DNA of 64,000 nt from Hyphomonas sp. (GTDB lineage Bacteria > Pseudomonadota > Alphaproteobacteria > Caulobacterales > Hyphomonadaceae). Of this stretch, positions 34,007 to 42,473 are shown one piece after another. Position 1 is the first letter of the stretch; each line of letters opens with the position of its first letter. Under the pieces are notes generated by a model. It made no database searches. It was not told the origin of the DNA and worked only from the letters and a program-made list of their open reading frames with translations. The position numbers and the translations under genes are program-made. The DNA is taken from assembly GCA_016124495.1 (NCBI GenBank), contig WGNP01000003.1:62001-126000 (forward strand), in the 5' to 3' direction.

Positions 34007-37000
34007 ATGAGCCAGACCGGATGGAGCAAGTTCAGCACTGACCAGAGGGCCCGCGAATCTGCACGCGAAGCGGCCCTGGCGGAAGGCATCTCGCTGGGCG
34101 AGTATCTCAACCGACTGCTGACGATGGTCGAGGAGCCCCAGCCGGGCGAGACGTCCTACTCGTATACGCGCCGCACCGGAGCGCCTCCGATGCCTATGGC
34201 GCCGGCGCAGGATTCTGCTTCCACGCTCGACCGCCTCACCCGCCGGATCGAAGCGACCGAGGCGCGCTCCACCCTCGCGATCAACAATATCGACAATGTG
34301 GTCAACGGCCTCGCCGCGCGTCTGCAGTCGACGGACCAGACCACCGTCGCGATCGCCAGCCACATCGAAGGGCTGATCGACGAACTGCGCGTCACCCATG
34401 AGACGTTGCAATCGAAAGTCCGCCGGCTCGAACACGACGACCGTGGCCAGCACAATGTCGAAGCGCTGCGCGCCCTCGAAGGCGCGCTCGGCAAGCTCGC
34501 GACCCATGTCTACGAGGAAGGCGAACTTACTCAGAACGAAACCGTCGCCATCAAGGGCCGGATCGAAGCAGGCTTCGCCGATCTGACCGACCGCGTCGAA
34601 GGAATCGAGACGCGCGTCGATCGCACGCTGTCTGATGCCGCCGCCCGGGTTGAACGCGCCGTCGAGCAGGCGGAAATCCGCGCCGAAGGCGCAGCCCGCG
34701 GTCTTGCCCAACGCATGACCGGCCTCGAGTCGAATGTTCAGGAACGCCTCGCGGTCGCCAGCCAGTCCGAGGAACGCCTCAGCGCCGTCGAGGCCGACGT
34801 CTCGGGCGCGCTGAACTCGATGGAATCGACACTGCTGCGAATCCAGGAGCGGCTAAACCGCGCCGAGACCGGCACCGACTCGGCGCTGAAAAGCCTCGAG
34901 ACTACCTTTGCGCACCTCGACGAGCGGATCGAAGCCGTCGCCAGCCAGATCGATCCCGAACAGGCTGAACGCCTTAAACAGGAATTCGAGGCCCGCTTCG
35001 AGGACCTCACCCGGTCCGTGCGCAGCGCGGTGGACAATGCCCGTATCGAACTGGCCACCGAGATCGCCCACGCCGCTGCCGGTCAGGACGAGAAGCTCGA
35101 AGACCGCCTCAAGGCAGAAGTCGGTGAACTGAAGGCCCGCCTCGCGGAAGTCGAAGCCCGCGAGCCAGCAGATCTCTCCGCCACGGTGCAGGAAGAAATC
35201 GGCCGCCTCGGCACGCAGGTCGCCGAACGCATCGACGCGCTCGCCGCGCACGTCGAGGACCGGCTCGAAGAAAGCGAGATGCGCAGCGCCGAAGCGATCG
35301 AGCAGGTCGGAGAGCAGGTCACCGTTGCCGCTGTCCGCCTCCAGAAACGCCAGGACGAAGCCCTCGCCGCGCTCGCCAAGGACATGGACGGCATGCGCAA
35401 GGCCTCTGATGCCCGCCTTTCGGACGCGCTCGCCGGCGTCTCCGAACGCCTCGAGCGCATGCAGTCTCAATCCTCCCAGTCTCTCTCGCCCGTGCAGCGC
35501 GCCATCGCGGCGCTCGCCACGCGGCTCGAAAGCCTCGAGTCCTTCACCACCCCGCCGCACGTCGCAGCGCAGCCGCCCGTCCTGGAGCCGGACTTCGGCG
35601 CTTCGATGTTCACCGACGAACCTGAGCCGGAATACAAATACGCACCGATATTCGGATCCGAAATCGAGGACGAGCCGACCACCCAAGCACCGGTCTTTGC
35701 AACTGTCGATGATGCCGACAAATTCGAAGCCGGATTCTCCGGCTGGGAAGTCATCGAAAACAAGAAATCGGATAGCCCCTACAAGTCCGACTTCGACGCC
35801 ATCCGCGCGGCCGGCGAACGCCTGATGCCCGCTGACCCGGAGCCGCCTGAAGAGGTCCACACCTATGTCGCCGATGCCCCGGAAAAGGACGGCGGCTTTG
35901 ATCCTGTTGCCGAACTCGAGGGCTTCGACATGATCGGCGACAGCCTCGACGGCAGCCAGACCGAAACCCGCGAGTCCGACATCTTCGACGACGAACCGGT
36001 CTTCTCCCGTCCACTCGCGGAAACCGAAACGCGTACGCCCGCGGACGCGCTGCCTGAAGAGTCGACTGGCGACTATATTGCCCGCGCCCGCCGCGCCGCG
36101 ATGGCCGCTTCCGAAAATACATCGCGCACCAAGCCGCGCGCCGCCCCGTTGCCGGTCGAAGCCAGGCCTGCCGGCCAGAAATCCGGTAGCGCCCGGGTGC
36201 CGATGTTCCTCGCCGCGTCCGCCGTCGTGATCACCGGCGCCGGTGTCGGCGGCTATCTCTACCTGCGCGGCAAGCAACCGGTCACGCCAACCCTGTCAGG
36301 CCCGGTCGACACCTATGTCGATCCGGTGACTGGAGCAGCAGCCGCCACAACCACCGCCGCTGCGGTCACGGCGCCGGCGGTGCAAGCCGACGCCGAGCAG
36401 ATTCTGTTCGAGGATGAGACCGCTCTCGTCGCCGACACGCTGTTTGGCGAAGCCGAGACTACCCCTGCAGAGCCTGAAAGCAGCGAAATCCTTGCCCTCG
36501 CCGAAGCCGCGGCCGCCAAGGCGCAGGAGCCCGCGCCGCCAGTCCTCGCCTCCGTCCAGCCGGTGACGCCCGTCCTCAAGCCCGCCGCGAAAATTGCGCC
36601 AAAGTCCGCATCGAAACAGGCCATGGAGCTGACGCCGGAACAGGTTGCCATCCGCTCGATCATCACCGCCGCAGAAGCCATCGAAGCCAGCGGCCCGCCT
36701 TCGCTGAAACCGTCCGTACCCACCTTGGAGCCCGAAACGGTGTCGGAGCCCGCGACACGCACCGTACGCGGCGATACGACCTTCCCCGCCATCCCGGTCG
36801 TCGTCACGGTCGAGGCCGAAGCCAATGCCGGCAACGCCGTCGCACAGTACCAGTACGCGCAGGTGAAGCTGTCCGAGGGCGACCTCGAAACCGCCGCCTC
36901 CCTCCTGCGCCGCGCTTCGCAAAAAGGTGTCGCGCCCGCCCAGTACGAACTCGGCAAGCTCTACGAGCGCGGCCAGGGCGGCGACAAGGACATGGTCGAA

Positions 37001-37609
37001 GCCCGAAACCTGATCCAGAAGGCGGCTGAAGCCGGACACGTCAACGCGATGTACGACTACGCGCTGTTCCTTGCCGAGGGCGAAGGTGGAGCGAAATCAG
37101 AAGCCGATGCAGTGACCTGGTTCAATGAAGCCGCCGAGCTTGGCCTGGTCGATGCGCAGTACAATCTCGGTGTCGTGCATGCCGAAGGCATCGGTACGCC
37201 GCAGGACCTCACCAAGGCGCTGTTCTGGTTCGAAGTGGCCGCACGCGCCGGTGACACCGGGGCCGAGCAGGAAGTGAAAAACCTGCGCACGCGTGTCTCC
37301 ATGTCGGACTCGCTGGAAGCCAGCGAGAAGGCCGCCAAGTGGAAAGCCCGGACACCGGTCGCCCTCGCCAATGGTCGCTTCGGCGCCCAGCGCTGGAACA
37401 CCGGCAACCCGCTGCAGGTGCAGGCGGTGCAAACCGCGCTCAGCCGTCTCGGCTTCGGGGCCGGCACGCCGGACGGTGTGATTGGTCCGCGCACAGCTGA
37501 TGCGATCAGCGACTATCAGGGGATGGAAGGCCTCGAGGTGACCGGCACGATTACGCCGGAACTCGTCGACCACCTGAACGCCCGCGCTGGCGGCGCCCGC
37601 AGCACCTGA
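34007..37609 (+). CDS. PodJ-like polar scaffold: coiled coil, TM, Sel1 repeats, peptidoglycan-binding domain
   Basis: A 1200-residue protein whose order of parts matches Caulobacter PodJ. Residues ~1-50 hold a conserved start (ARESAREAALAEGISLGEYLN); ~70-510 are charged coiled coil; ~520-720 are acidic and Pro-rich; a single TM lies at about 731-752 (VPMFLAASAVVITGAGVGGY). The periplasmic part has a Pro/Ala linker, Sel1 repeats at about 940-1094 (AQYELGKLYERGQGG, AQYNLGVVHAEGIGT) and a PG_binding_1 domain at about 1131-1193 (LGFGAGTPDGVIGPRTADAI). The ATG at 34007 is preferred because AAGGAG precedes it. Inferred role: cell-pole organiser recruiting signalling proteins and contacting peptidoglycan. 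It is divergent from merR. Confidence 0.85.
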   Translation: MSQTGWSKFSTDQRARESAREAALAEGISLGEYLNRLLTMVEEPQPGETSYSYTRRTGAPPMPMAPAQDSASTLDRLTRRIEATEARSTLAINNIDNVVNGLAARLQSTDQTTVAIASHIEGLIDELRVTHETLQSKVRRLEHDDRGQHNVEALRALEGALGKLATHVYEEGELTQNETVAIKGRIEAGFADLTDRVEGIETRVDRTLSDAAARVERAVEQAEIRAEGAARGLAQRMTGLESNVQERLAVASQSEERLSAVEADVSGALNSMESTLLRIQERLNRAETGTDSALKSLETTFAHLDERIEAVASQIDPEQAERLKQEFEARFEDLTRSVRSAVDNARIELATEIAHAAAGQDEKLEDRLKAEVGELKARLAEVEAREPADLSATVQEEIGRLGTQVAERIDALAAHVEDRLEESEMRSAEAIEQVGEQVTVAAVRLQKRQDEALAALAKDMDGMRKASDARLSDALAGVSERLERMQSQSSQSLSPVQRAIAALATRLESLESFTTPPHVAAQPPVLEPDFGASMFTDEPEPEYKYAPIFGSEIEDEPTTQAPVFATVDDADKFEAGFSGWEVIENKKSDSPYKSDFDAIRAAGERLMPADPEPPEEVHTYVADAPEKDGGFDPVAELEGFDMIGDSLDGSQTETRESDIFDDEPVFSRPLAETETRTPADALPEESTGDYIARARRAAMAASENTSRTKPRAAPLPVEARPAGQKSGSARVPMFLAASAVVITGAGVGGYLYLRGKQPVTPTLSGPVDTYVDPVTGAAAATTTAAAVTAPAVQADAEQILFEDETALVADTLFGEAETTPAEPESSEILALAEAAAAKAQEPAPPVLASVQPVTPVLKPAAKIAPKSASKQAMELTPEQVAIRSIITAAEAIEASGPPSLKPSVPTLEPETVSEPATRTVRGDTTFPAIPVVVTVEAEANAGNAVAQYQYAQVKLSEGDLETAASLLRRASQKGVAPAQYELGKLYERGQGGDKDMVEARNLIQKAAEAGHVNAMYDYALFLAEGEGGAKSEADAVTWFNEAAELGLVDAQYNLGVVHAEGIGTPQDLTKALFWFEVAARAGDTGAEQEVKNLRTRVSMSDSLEASEKAAKWKARTPVALANGRFGAQRWNTGNPLQVQAVQTALSRLGFGAGTPDGVIGPRTADAISDYQGMEGLEVTGTITPELVDHLNARAGGARST

Positions 37610-37628
37610 TCCCCGAAACAGGGATCAG
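37606..37628. other. Stem-loop spanning both stop codons of convergent genes
   Basis: CTGATCCC (37606-37613) and GGGATCAG (37621-37628) pair exactly around a 7-base loop. The left arm contains the PodJ-like gene's TGA and the right arm the stop of the beta-propeller gene. There is no T tract, so it may be a weak bidirectional terminator or a 3'-end stabiliser. Confidence 0.45.
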
Positions 37629-39802
37629 TCCCGTGGTGCCGTCAGGTCGATGCGCCGGACTTCCATCACCGTGCCGTTCTCCAGCACGCCTTCGATCAGT
37701 TCCGAATTGACCAGCGCCAGCACCCGGCCACCGGTGAAGATCGGCCGCGCATTGCCGTACCAGTCGACGCAGGAGACTTCGCACTGGTAGCCGGTAGGGT
37801 TCTCGGCTTCCGGATCGCGCCGCGCCGCGATCAGGTCGCCCGCCTTGCTCAGCTTTCCGTCTGCGTCCGTTGCGAGGTAGCTGAGATCAGAACTTTCCGA
37901 CCACCACCACCAGCGCTCTGACTCCTCTGACCGCGTGACGGTCGGCAGGCCGATCAGCCCTTTGCCGTCCGCGCCGATCCGGCTATTGAATGAATGGCTG
38001 CGGTTCTCGCTCTCGAACCGGTTCTCGAGCACGAGGGTGCTGGCGACATCCGGCGCGTCTTTGCGCAGGTCGATCAGTGACACGCTAAGCCCCTTCGCGT
38101 CGCGGTAGCCGGTCAGCGCCATGTATGGACCCGCACGCTCGGCGCGGATCACGCCGTGCGGCACACTTAGCGTGAAAGGCCAGGCGGGGTTGGCCAGCGG
38201 CACGATGATGGCGCGGCCATCTTCGCGCGCTTCGTCGCCCTCTTCCGGCACCCAGCTGCCCCAGCCATCGCGCGCGCCGTACACGAGATGCGATTCCGTG
38301 AAGCGCGCTTCATAGTCCGACGTGCCCGGCGATGGCAGCGGCATATAGCTCCCGCCCGGCGCATCGGTCAGCGTCGCCGACAGCGCGCTCAGCGGCGTAT
38401 CGAAGAAGGTCAGCTTTGCCGGATCGCCGTAGATCTGTCCGCAGGCGGCCGTGTTCCAGTCGACCACGGCGCGGAACGTGCCGGCGTCCATGTCCATCGA
38501 AAACTGGTTCTGCGGCTCGCCCCGCACACTCAGCACAGATGGCTGCGCGCCATTGATCGGCAGTTTCACCAGCACCGAGGGCGTGATCTCGTGCACCTGC
38601 GGATGGCTGAGGCGCGGCTGGCACGCATTGGCGGTGAGCTCGGTCTCACTCGAGCGTTCGCTCCAGGCCGGGTTCATCCAGAGCCAGAAGGAATCCTTCG
38701 TGACGAGGAACTCATGATCCTCGCTGCCGGCAATCGCGGTCGCGGTGCACGCGGGCGCCGACGCATCGGTGACACCGGAGATATCGCACACGGTGACCGT
38801 ATGGATGACCGGCTCCAGCACGCGCTGCACCGGCATCCAGATATCCTCGGCGCGGAACAATGGCCGTCCGCGCATGTGCTCACGCTCGCCGTCTGGTCCC
38901 TCCTTGCGCCACTCGCGGATTTCCGGCGGATCGAACGCGTCCCACCAGACCTGACCGGAAGTGTAGATCGGCGTGTGGATGACAAGCTTCCCGTCGATCA
39001 TGCGCGAGGCGTAATTGCTGCCCGAGTAATAGTCGTCGGATGAAATATAGAACGTCGCCTGCCGCGTCACCTTGCCGTCATCGCCCAGCGTCAGCACCGT
39101 GAACTCACTGGCATTCTCGTCGTACGAATAACCGGTGACGAGGATGGTGCGTCCCGAGACGAGCATTTCATCATACCAGGTGTCTTCGGCGCTGGAGCGA
39201 TACACATCCGCGCGGTCCGTCAGCTTCAGTCCCGGCTCCCCGCCCGGCAGGATGTCGGTGACGAACAGTCGTCCGTCCTGCAGCACGACAAGGAAGTTGC
39301 CGATCTGCTTGACGATGCCGCCCTCGTCGACGCCGGCTTTCTGGTTGTTGGTAATCTCGGGGTTTGCCGGATCGGCCGGGATCGAGGAACCGGTCACGAC
39401 GATCTCGGGCTCTGAGGCAACCGCATCGGCCATTGCCATCGCGGGCGGTAGCGACATTGCGGCTTCGGGGGGCGCTGCCATCGTCGGCACCGGCATGTCG
39501 CGCCGCGAATAGACACCGCGCTGTTTCGCAGCCCTGCGGACCGCCTTCAGCCAGTCGAGAAATTCCTCCTCACTGGTGAAACGCGACAGCGTTGGCGCGC
39601 GCAGGGGATCGAGCGCCGGATCGGCATAGGCGGGCACGGACTCGTCCGGCGCGGCGAGTTCGATGTTTGCGAACCGGTTCACAGGCGGCGCGGCTTGCGC
39701 AAAGGCTTGAGCCTCCGGTTCGCTCGGCCAGGGACGCAGCGAACTGCAGGCAGAGGCCGTGATCATCAGAGCCGCGAGGCTCGCAGCGTGCATCAACTTC
39801 AT
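37625..39802 (-). CDS. Beta-propeller domain lipoprotein
   Basis: A 725-residue envelope protein with a lipoprotein signal (LAALMITASACSS) and one large domain of the bacterial beta-propeller family (Beta_propel). The family's start motif is visible as NNQKAGVDEGGIVKQIGNFL at about residue 150, followed by blade-like repeats and a C-terminal GGRVLALVNSELIEG. Just before it is PEIVVTGSSIPA, the tag usually seen at the start of TonB-dependent receptor plugs. ATG 39802 is chosen by AGGGGAG upstream; the frame stays open far upstream only as a shadow of nudC. Function of the family is unknown; a surface or periplasmic binding role is likely. Confidence 0.85.
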   Translation of the reverse strand: MKLMHAASLAALMITASACSSLRPWPSEPEAQAFAQAAPPVNRFANIELAAPDESVPAYADPALDPLRAPTLSRFTSEEEFLDWLKAVRRAAKQRGVYSRRDMPVPTMAAPPEAAMSLPPAMAMADAVASEPEIVVTGSSIPADPANPEITNNQKAGVDEGGIVKQIGNFLVVLQDGRLFVTDILPGGEPGLKLTDRADVYRSSAEDTWYDEMLVSGRTILVTGYSYDENASEFTVLTLGDDGKVTRQATFYISSDDYYSGSNYASRMIDGKLVIHTPIYTSGQVWWDAFDPPEIREWRKEGPDGEREHMRGRPLFRAEDIWMPVQRVLEPVIHTVTVCDISGVTDASAPACTATAIAGSEDHEFLVTKDSFWLWMNPAWSERSSETELTANACQPRLSHPQVHEITPSVLVKLPINGAQPSVLSVRGEPQNQFSMDMDAGTFRAVVDWNTAACGQIYGDPAKLTFFDTPLSALSATLTDAPGGSYMPLPSPGTSDYEARFTESHLVYGARDGWGSWVPEEGDEAREDGRAIIVPLANPAWPFTLSVPHGVIRAERAGPYMALTGYRDAKGLSVSLIDLRKDAPDVASTLVLENRFESENRSHSFNSRIGADGKGLIGLPTVTRSEESERWWWWSESSDLSYLATDADGKLSKAGDLIAARRDPEAENPTGYQCEVSCVDWYGNARPIFTGGRVLALVNSELIEGVLENGTVMEVRRIDLTAPRD

Positions 39803-39922
39803 GGGACTCCCCTCCCTGTCATCGCCGGGAGTTAGGACACCAGACTTTGGCAGAGTAAAGGCAGACGCTTTTGGCGCGGTAAGATGTTCCCACGCGCGCC
39901 AAACCGGATTAGTTCCCCTGCC

Positions 39923-40840
39923 ATGACCAATTCGAACGACATGCCACTCGCCGCCAAACCCATCGACCGCGCCGCCCACCGCCGCACCGATGAAGCCTGG
40001 CTTGAAGATGCTCTCAAACGCGAGGACGCACTCGTCTTCCTGCTGCGCGACGGCATTCCGCTGATCGCGCGCGATGGCGGCCTCGTCTGGATGGGGCCGG
40101 AAGCGGCCCGCGTCTCGCCCGGCTCGCCGCGCCTCTTTCTCGGAGAGGACAAGGCCGGCGCGCCGGTCTTCGCGCTGGATCTGCCGCCGAAATTCGACCT
40201 CAGTGGTTCGCTGATCGAAGGCATCGGCGATTTCCTTGACTTCCGGCAAGCCGCGGCGCGGATGCCCGCAATGGACGCCAACTGCGCCTCCACCGCGCGC
40301 AGCCTTTTCCTCTGGCACGGCTCGCACGGCTACTGCGCGAAGTGCGGCGGGCGCAATGGGATCACCGATGCCGGCTGGAAAGCGCAGTGCTCTTCGTGCG
40401 GCGCCGAACACTTCCCGCGCACCGATCCTGTCGCAATCATGCTGGCCGTGCAGAACGGCCACGCGCTGATCGGCCGCCAGAAATTCTGGCCAGCAGGTTT
40501 CATGTCCTGCCTGGCAGGCTTCTGCGAGCCGGGCGAAACGATCGAGCAGGCCGCGTCGCGCGAGCTGTTCGAGGAAGCCGGCATCAAATGCGATCCGGCG
40601 CGGGCGGAATATGTGGCGTGCCAGCCCTGGCCATTCCCCTCTTCGCTGATGATGGGCTTCATCCTGCCAGCACTGTCGGACGCAATCACCATCGATTCGA
40701 AGGAGCTCGAGAGTGCGCGTTGGGTCTCGCGCGCCGAGATGCGTGAAATTCTTTCCGGAAAACATTCCGAACTTTTCTGCCCTCCTCCCTCTGCAATTGC
40801 CCATCATATATTGAAGGTTTGGGCCGAGCGGGACGATTGA
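39923..40840 (+). CDS. nudC: NAD(+) diphosphatase / NAD-cap hydrolase NudC
   Basis: Nudix enzyme that splits NADH into NMNH and AMP and removes NAD caps from RNA. About 305 residues: N-terminal domain, then a zinc ribbon (CAKCGG and CSSCGAEHFPRTDP), then the Nudix box beginning GFCEPGET and ending RELFEEAGI. The NudC signature SQPWPFPxS follows as CQPWPFPSS, so its first Ser is Cys here. ATGs at 39884, 39923 and 39938 are all possible and none has a clear ribosome site; 39923 is a compromise. It is divergent from the beta-propeller gene. Confidence 0.93.
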   Translation: MTNSNDMPLAAKPIDRAAHRRTDEAWLEDALKREDALVFLLRDGIPLIARDGGLVWMGPEAARVSPGSPRLFLGEDKAGAPVFALDLPPKFDLSGSLIEGIGDFLDFRQAAARMPAMDANCASTARSLFLWHGSHGYCAKCGGRNGITDAGWKAQCSSCGAEHFPRTDPVAIMLAVQNGHALIGRQKFWPAGFMSCLAGFCEPGETIEQAASRELFEEAGIKCDPARAEYVACQPWPFPSSLMMGFILPALSDAITIDSKELESARWVSRAEMREILSGKHSELFCPPPSAIAHHILKVWAERDD

Positions 40841-40943
40841 CCGTATACGGACGACTACATGAACTCGCCTGAAAAATGAATTTTAGGAGTTGCATTCTCG
40901 CGAATCACGATATTATTGCACTGCCACTCAAAGGAGATCCAAG

Positions 40944-41096
40944 ATGGCTGTTGCAAAAAAACCCGCTGCTAAAAAACCGGCTGCTAAACCTGCCGTGAAA
41001 AAAGCTGCACCGAAAGCCGCTGTGAAAAAGCCGGCTGCCAAAACCGCTAAAGCTGCCCCGGCCAAGAAACCGGCCGCCAAAGCAAAAAAGAAGTAA
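40944..41096 (+). CDS. Lys/Ala/Pro-rich histone H1-like protein
   Basis: A 50-residue protein built almost only of Lys, Ala and Pro, with KKPAAK-type units repeated along its length (AKKPAAKKPAAKPAVKKAAPK at the start). This is the composition of bacterial histone H1-like DNA-binding tails, so it should bind nucleic acid non-specifically and be disordered. AAAGGAGA precedes the ATG at 40944 with good spacing, and a strong terminator follows, so it is a separate, probably well-expressed unit. The 100-base leader is A+T-rich, unlike the neighbourhood. Confidence 0.85.
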   Translation: MAVAKKPAAKKPAAKPAVKKAAPKAAVKKPAAKTAKAAPAKKPAAKAKKK

Positions 41097-41120
41097 GTCT
41101 ACGGACGACTTCAGAATACA

Positions 41121-41150
41121 AAAGGGCGAGCGCAAGCTCGCCCTTTTTCT
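41121..41150 (+). terminator. Rho-independent terminator of the histone-like gene
   Basis: AAAGGGCGAGC and GCTCGCCCTTT pair perfectly around GCAA, followed by TTCTTTTT. It starts 24 bases after the stop codon. Confidence 0.93.
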
Positions 41151-41248
41151 TTTTAGAAATCAAGGAATTTGCCGGGAGACTTGAAGTGCCGCGACACGGC
41201 TCGCGTGCCTTTTTGGTCCCCGCCGGCGCCAGCCGCACGCCGCGCTGA

Positions 41249-41775
41249 TCACACCCCTCTTCTGAGTGTTGCCTGCGACCCGCGCGGCGGCCAACCGGAC
41301 GCCCCAACCCGCGCCCCGAACTGAAACGGCGCCGGAGAGCCCCCATCCAGCGCCGCATGAACCAGATCAGCGAAAATCTGGTTGATGACCTCGGGCCAGG
41401 CGCGGTTCGCGGAGGCGATAAAGCCAGGGACGCCCCCTTCCCACTTTTTTGCACCAAACTGTTGTAGTTGAGATACAGTTTCCCATCGACGATTTTCCAG
41501 ACCTTCGCATCCCCCTTCGCTGTGTATCCCTGGCTCACCGCCCAGGCGCAGTAGCGGCTACATTGCGGCGCGTAAGCCTCCGGATATTTCTTGAACGGAT
41601 CGCGGTTTGCGGCACTTGAGAAGCGCAACTCGGCGCCGTTCCAGGTCGTCGAGAATTCCTTCGTACCCTGCAACGGGTTGCCGGCCTTGAACTAGGCAGC
41701 GGGATCTTACCCCTGCACAGCGATGTCGTCGAAGGCGCTTGTGCAGATCGGCGGCTCGGCCGCAGCGACCGGCAT
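41249..41775 (-). pseudogene. YHS-domain protein, degraded
   Basis: Read in the frame beginning at the ATG at 41775, the sequence gives a signal-peptide end and EPPICTSAFDDIAVQG, then a TAA (41709-41707), DPAA, a TAG (41694-41692), and then an intact YHS-family body (FKAGNPLQGTKEFSTTWNGA; YCAWAVSQGYTAKGD; KIVDGKLYLNYN). In relatives this segment reads QGYDPxAYF, so both stops replace tyrosine codons. After VQK the frame shifts in a run of six A (T at 41445-41450 on the plus strand); one more A restores KWEGGVPGFIASANRAWPEV to a stop at 41249. Three lesions in about 170 codons show that the gene is dead. The signal-peptide start is missing, probably lost by deletion against the DoxX fragment. 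Confidence 0.85.
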
Positions 41776-41784
41776 GGCGATCGA

Positions 41785-42013
41785 TCATAGCCAGACGATA
41801 ACGGTCATCGCGAACAGCCCGGCGCCATCATTGTCCGGATCAATGCCGAGCGGTGTGAAGAGGTGAAAGCTGACGGCGCCGCTCATCACGGCAACCGGGA
41901 TCAGGGTGCCCAGGATGCGCAGACGCTGCAGACCGGGGACAAGGCTTGCCATCAGCACCGAAGAAGCCACCAGCTCGTCCCAGTCGCGCCTCGAGCACAG
42001 AGGGATCCGGCAC
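41785..42013 (-). pseudogene. DoxX-like membrane protein, truncated remnant
   Basis: Residues from about WDELVASSVLMASLVPG on, followed by LRILGTLIPVAVMSGAVSFH and LFTPLGIDPDNDGAG, match the second half of DoxX-like four-helix membrane proteins. The first helices are missing: upstream the frame runs directly into the tail of the sigma-factor remnant. It ends at a TGA at 41787-41785, 10 bases before the YHS remnant. In intact relatives, DoxX-like and YHS-domain genes often stand together; here both are partial. Confidence 0.65.
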
Positions 42014-42473
42014 TTATAATGCACCACCTGGATCGCGGATCTTCGCCTTGGCGCGGGCGATGCGCGCCGCATCGAGGCCGAGGGTTGTCTGCAGCATCAA
42101 CGGCGTACGGACAGTCTCGTCGATGGCCGGATGTGCGCAGACGAATATCAGATTAAGGCGCTCGTCGGGAAAGTCTTGTGTCGTGCGGGACTGCATGGCG
42201 TCGTAAACCTGTTCAAGCGCTGGGGCGGCGGCATCGCATACGCGCAGATGCCGGCGCACATGGCCAGCCGCGCCGCGAGGCGGTCCGCAGCCAGGCTTCG
42301 GGATTGTCCGGCACCCCCGCTCCGGCCAGACGCGCAGTGCATCGGCAGATGCCTCGGCCAGAGCAGTCTCGGCGGCGGCAACGTCGCGCGTCGTCTGCAC
42401 GATGAGAGACAGGAGACGCCCGTAGCAGCTGCGCACAACGGCTTCGAGCCGTGCGGGCGTCTTCCTTGCTCAT
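42014..42473 (-). pseudogene. ECF RNA polymerase sigma factor (DUF6596 type), degraded
   Basis: The remnant begins at an ATG right after the YciI stop, the normal place for its sigma partner. Pieces of the family appear in different frames: EAVVRSCYGRLLSLIVQTTRDVA-like text, then GVPDNPEAWLRTA after loss of a G from a run near 42314-42318, then back in the first frame DAAAPALEQVYDAMQ and LMFVCAHP-like text (LIFVCAHPAIDE; TPLMLQTTLGLDAARIA). About 15 codons between DAARIA and RAKAKIRD, part of the sigma-4 helix-turn-helix, are missing, and everything after KIRDPG is lost. At least three frameshifts plus a deletion rule out function. Confidence 0.8.

Noticed and set aside
39803..40807. 335-residue N-terminal extension of the beta-propeller gene
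   Set aside because: It lies opposite nudC, has no homology, and the lipoprotein signal and ribosome site mark the start at 39802.
41047..41673. 208-codon frame as an intact YHS protein
   Set aside because: Only its first half is YHS-like; after the A-run frameshift the frame is nonsense and runs through the terminator and into the opposite gene.
41692..41709. Stop-codon reassignment (TAA/TAG read as Tyr)
   Set aside because: All other genes in the window use TAA, TAG and TGA normally, and the same gene also has a frameshift, so decay is the simpler reading.
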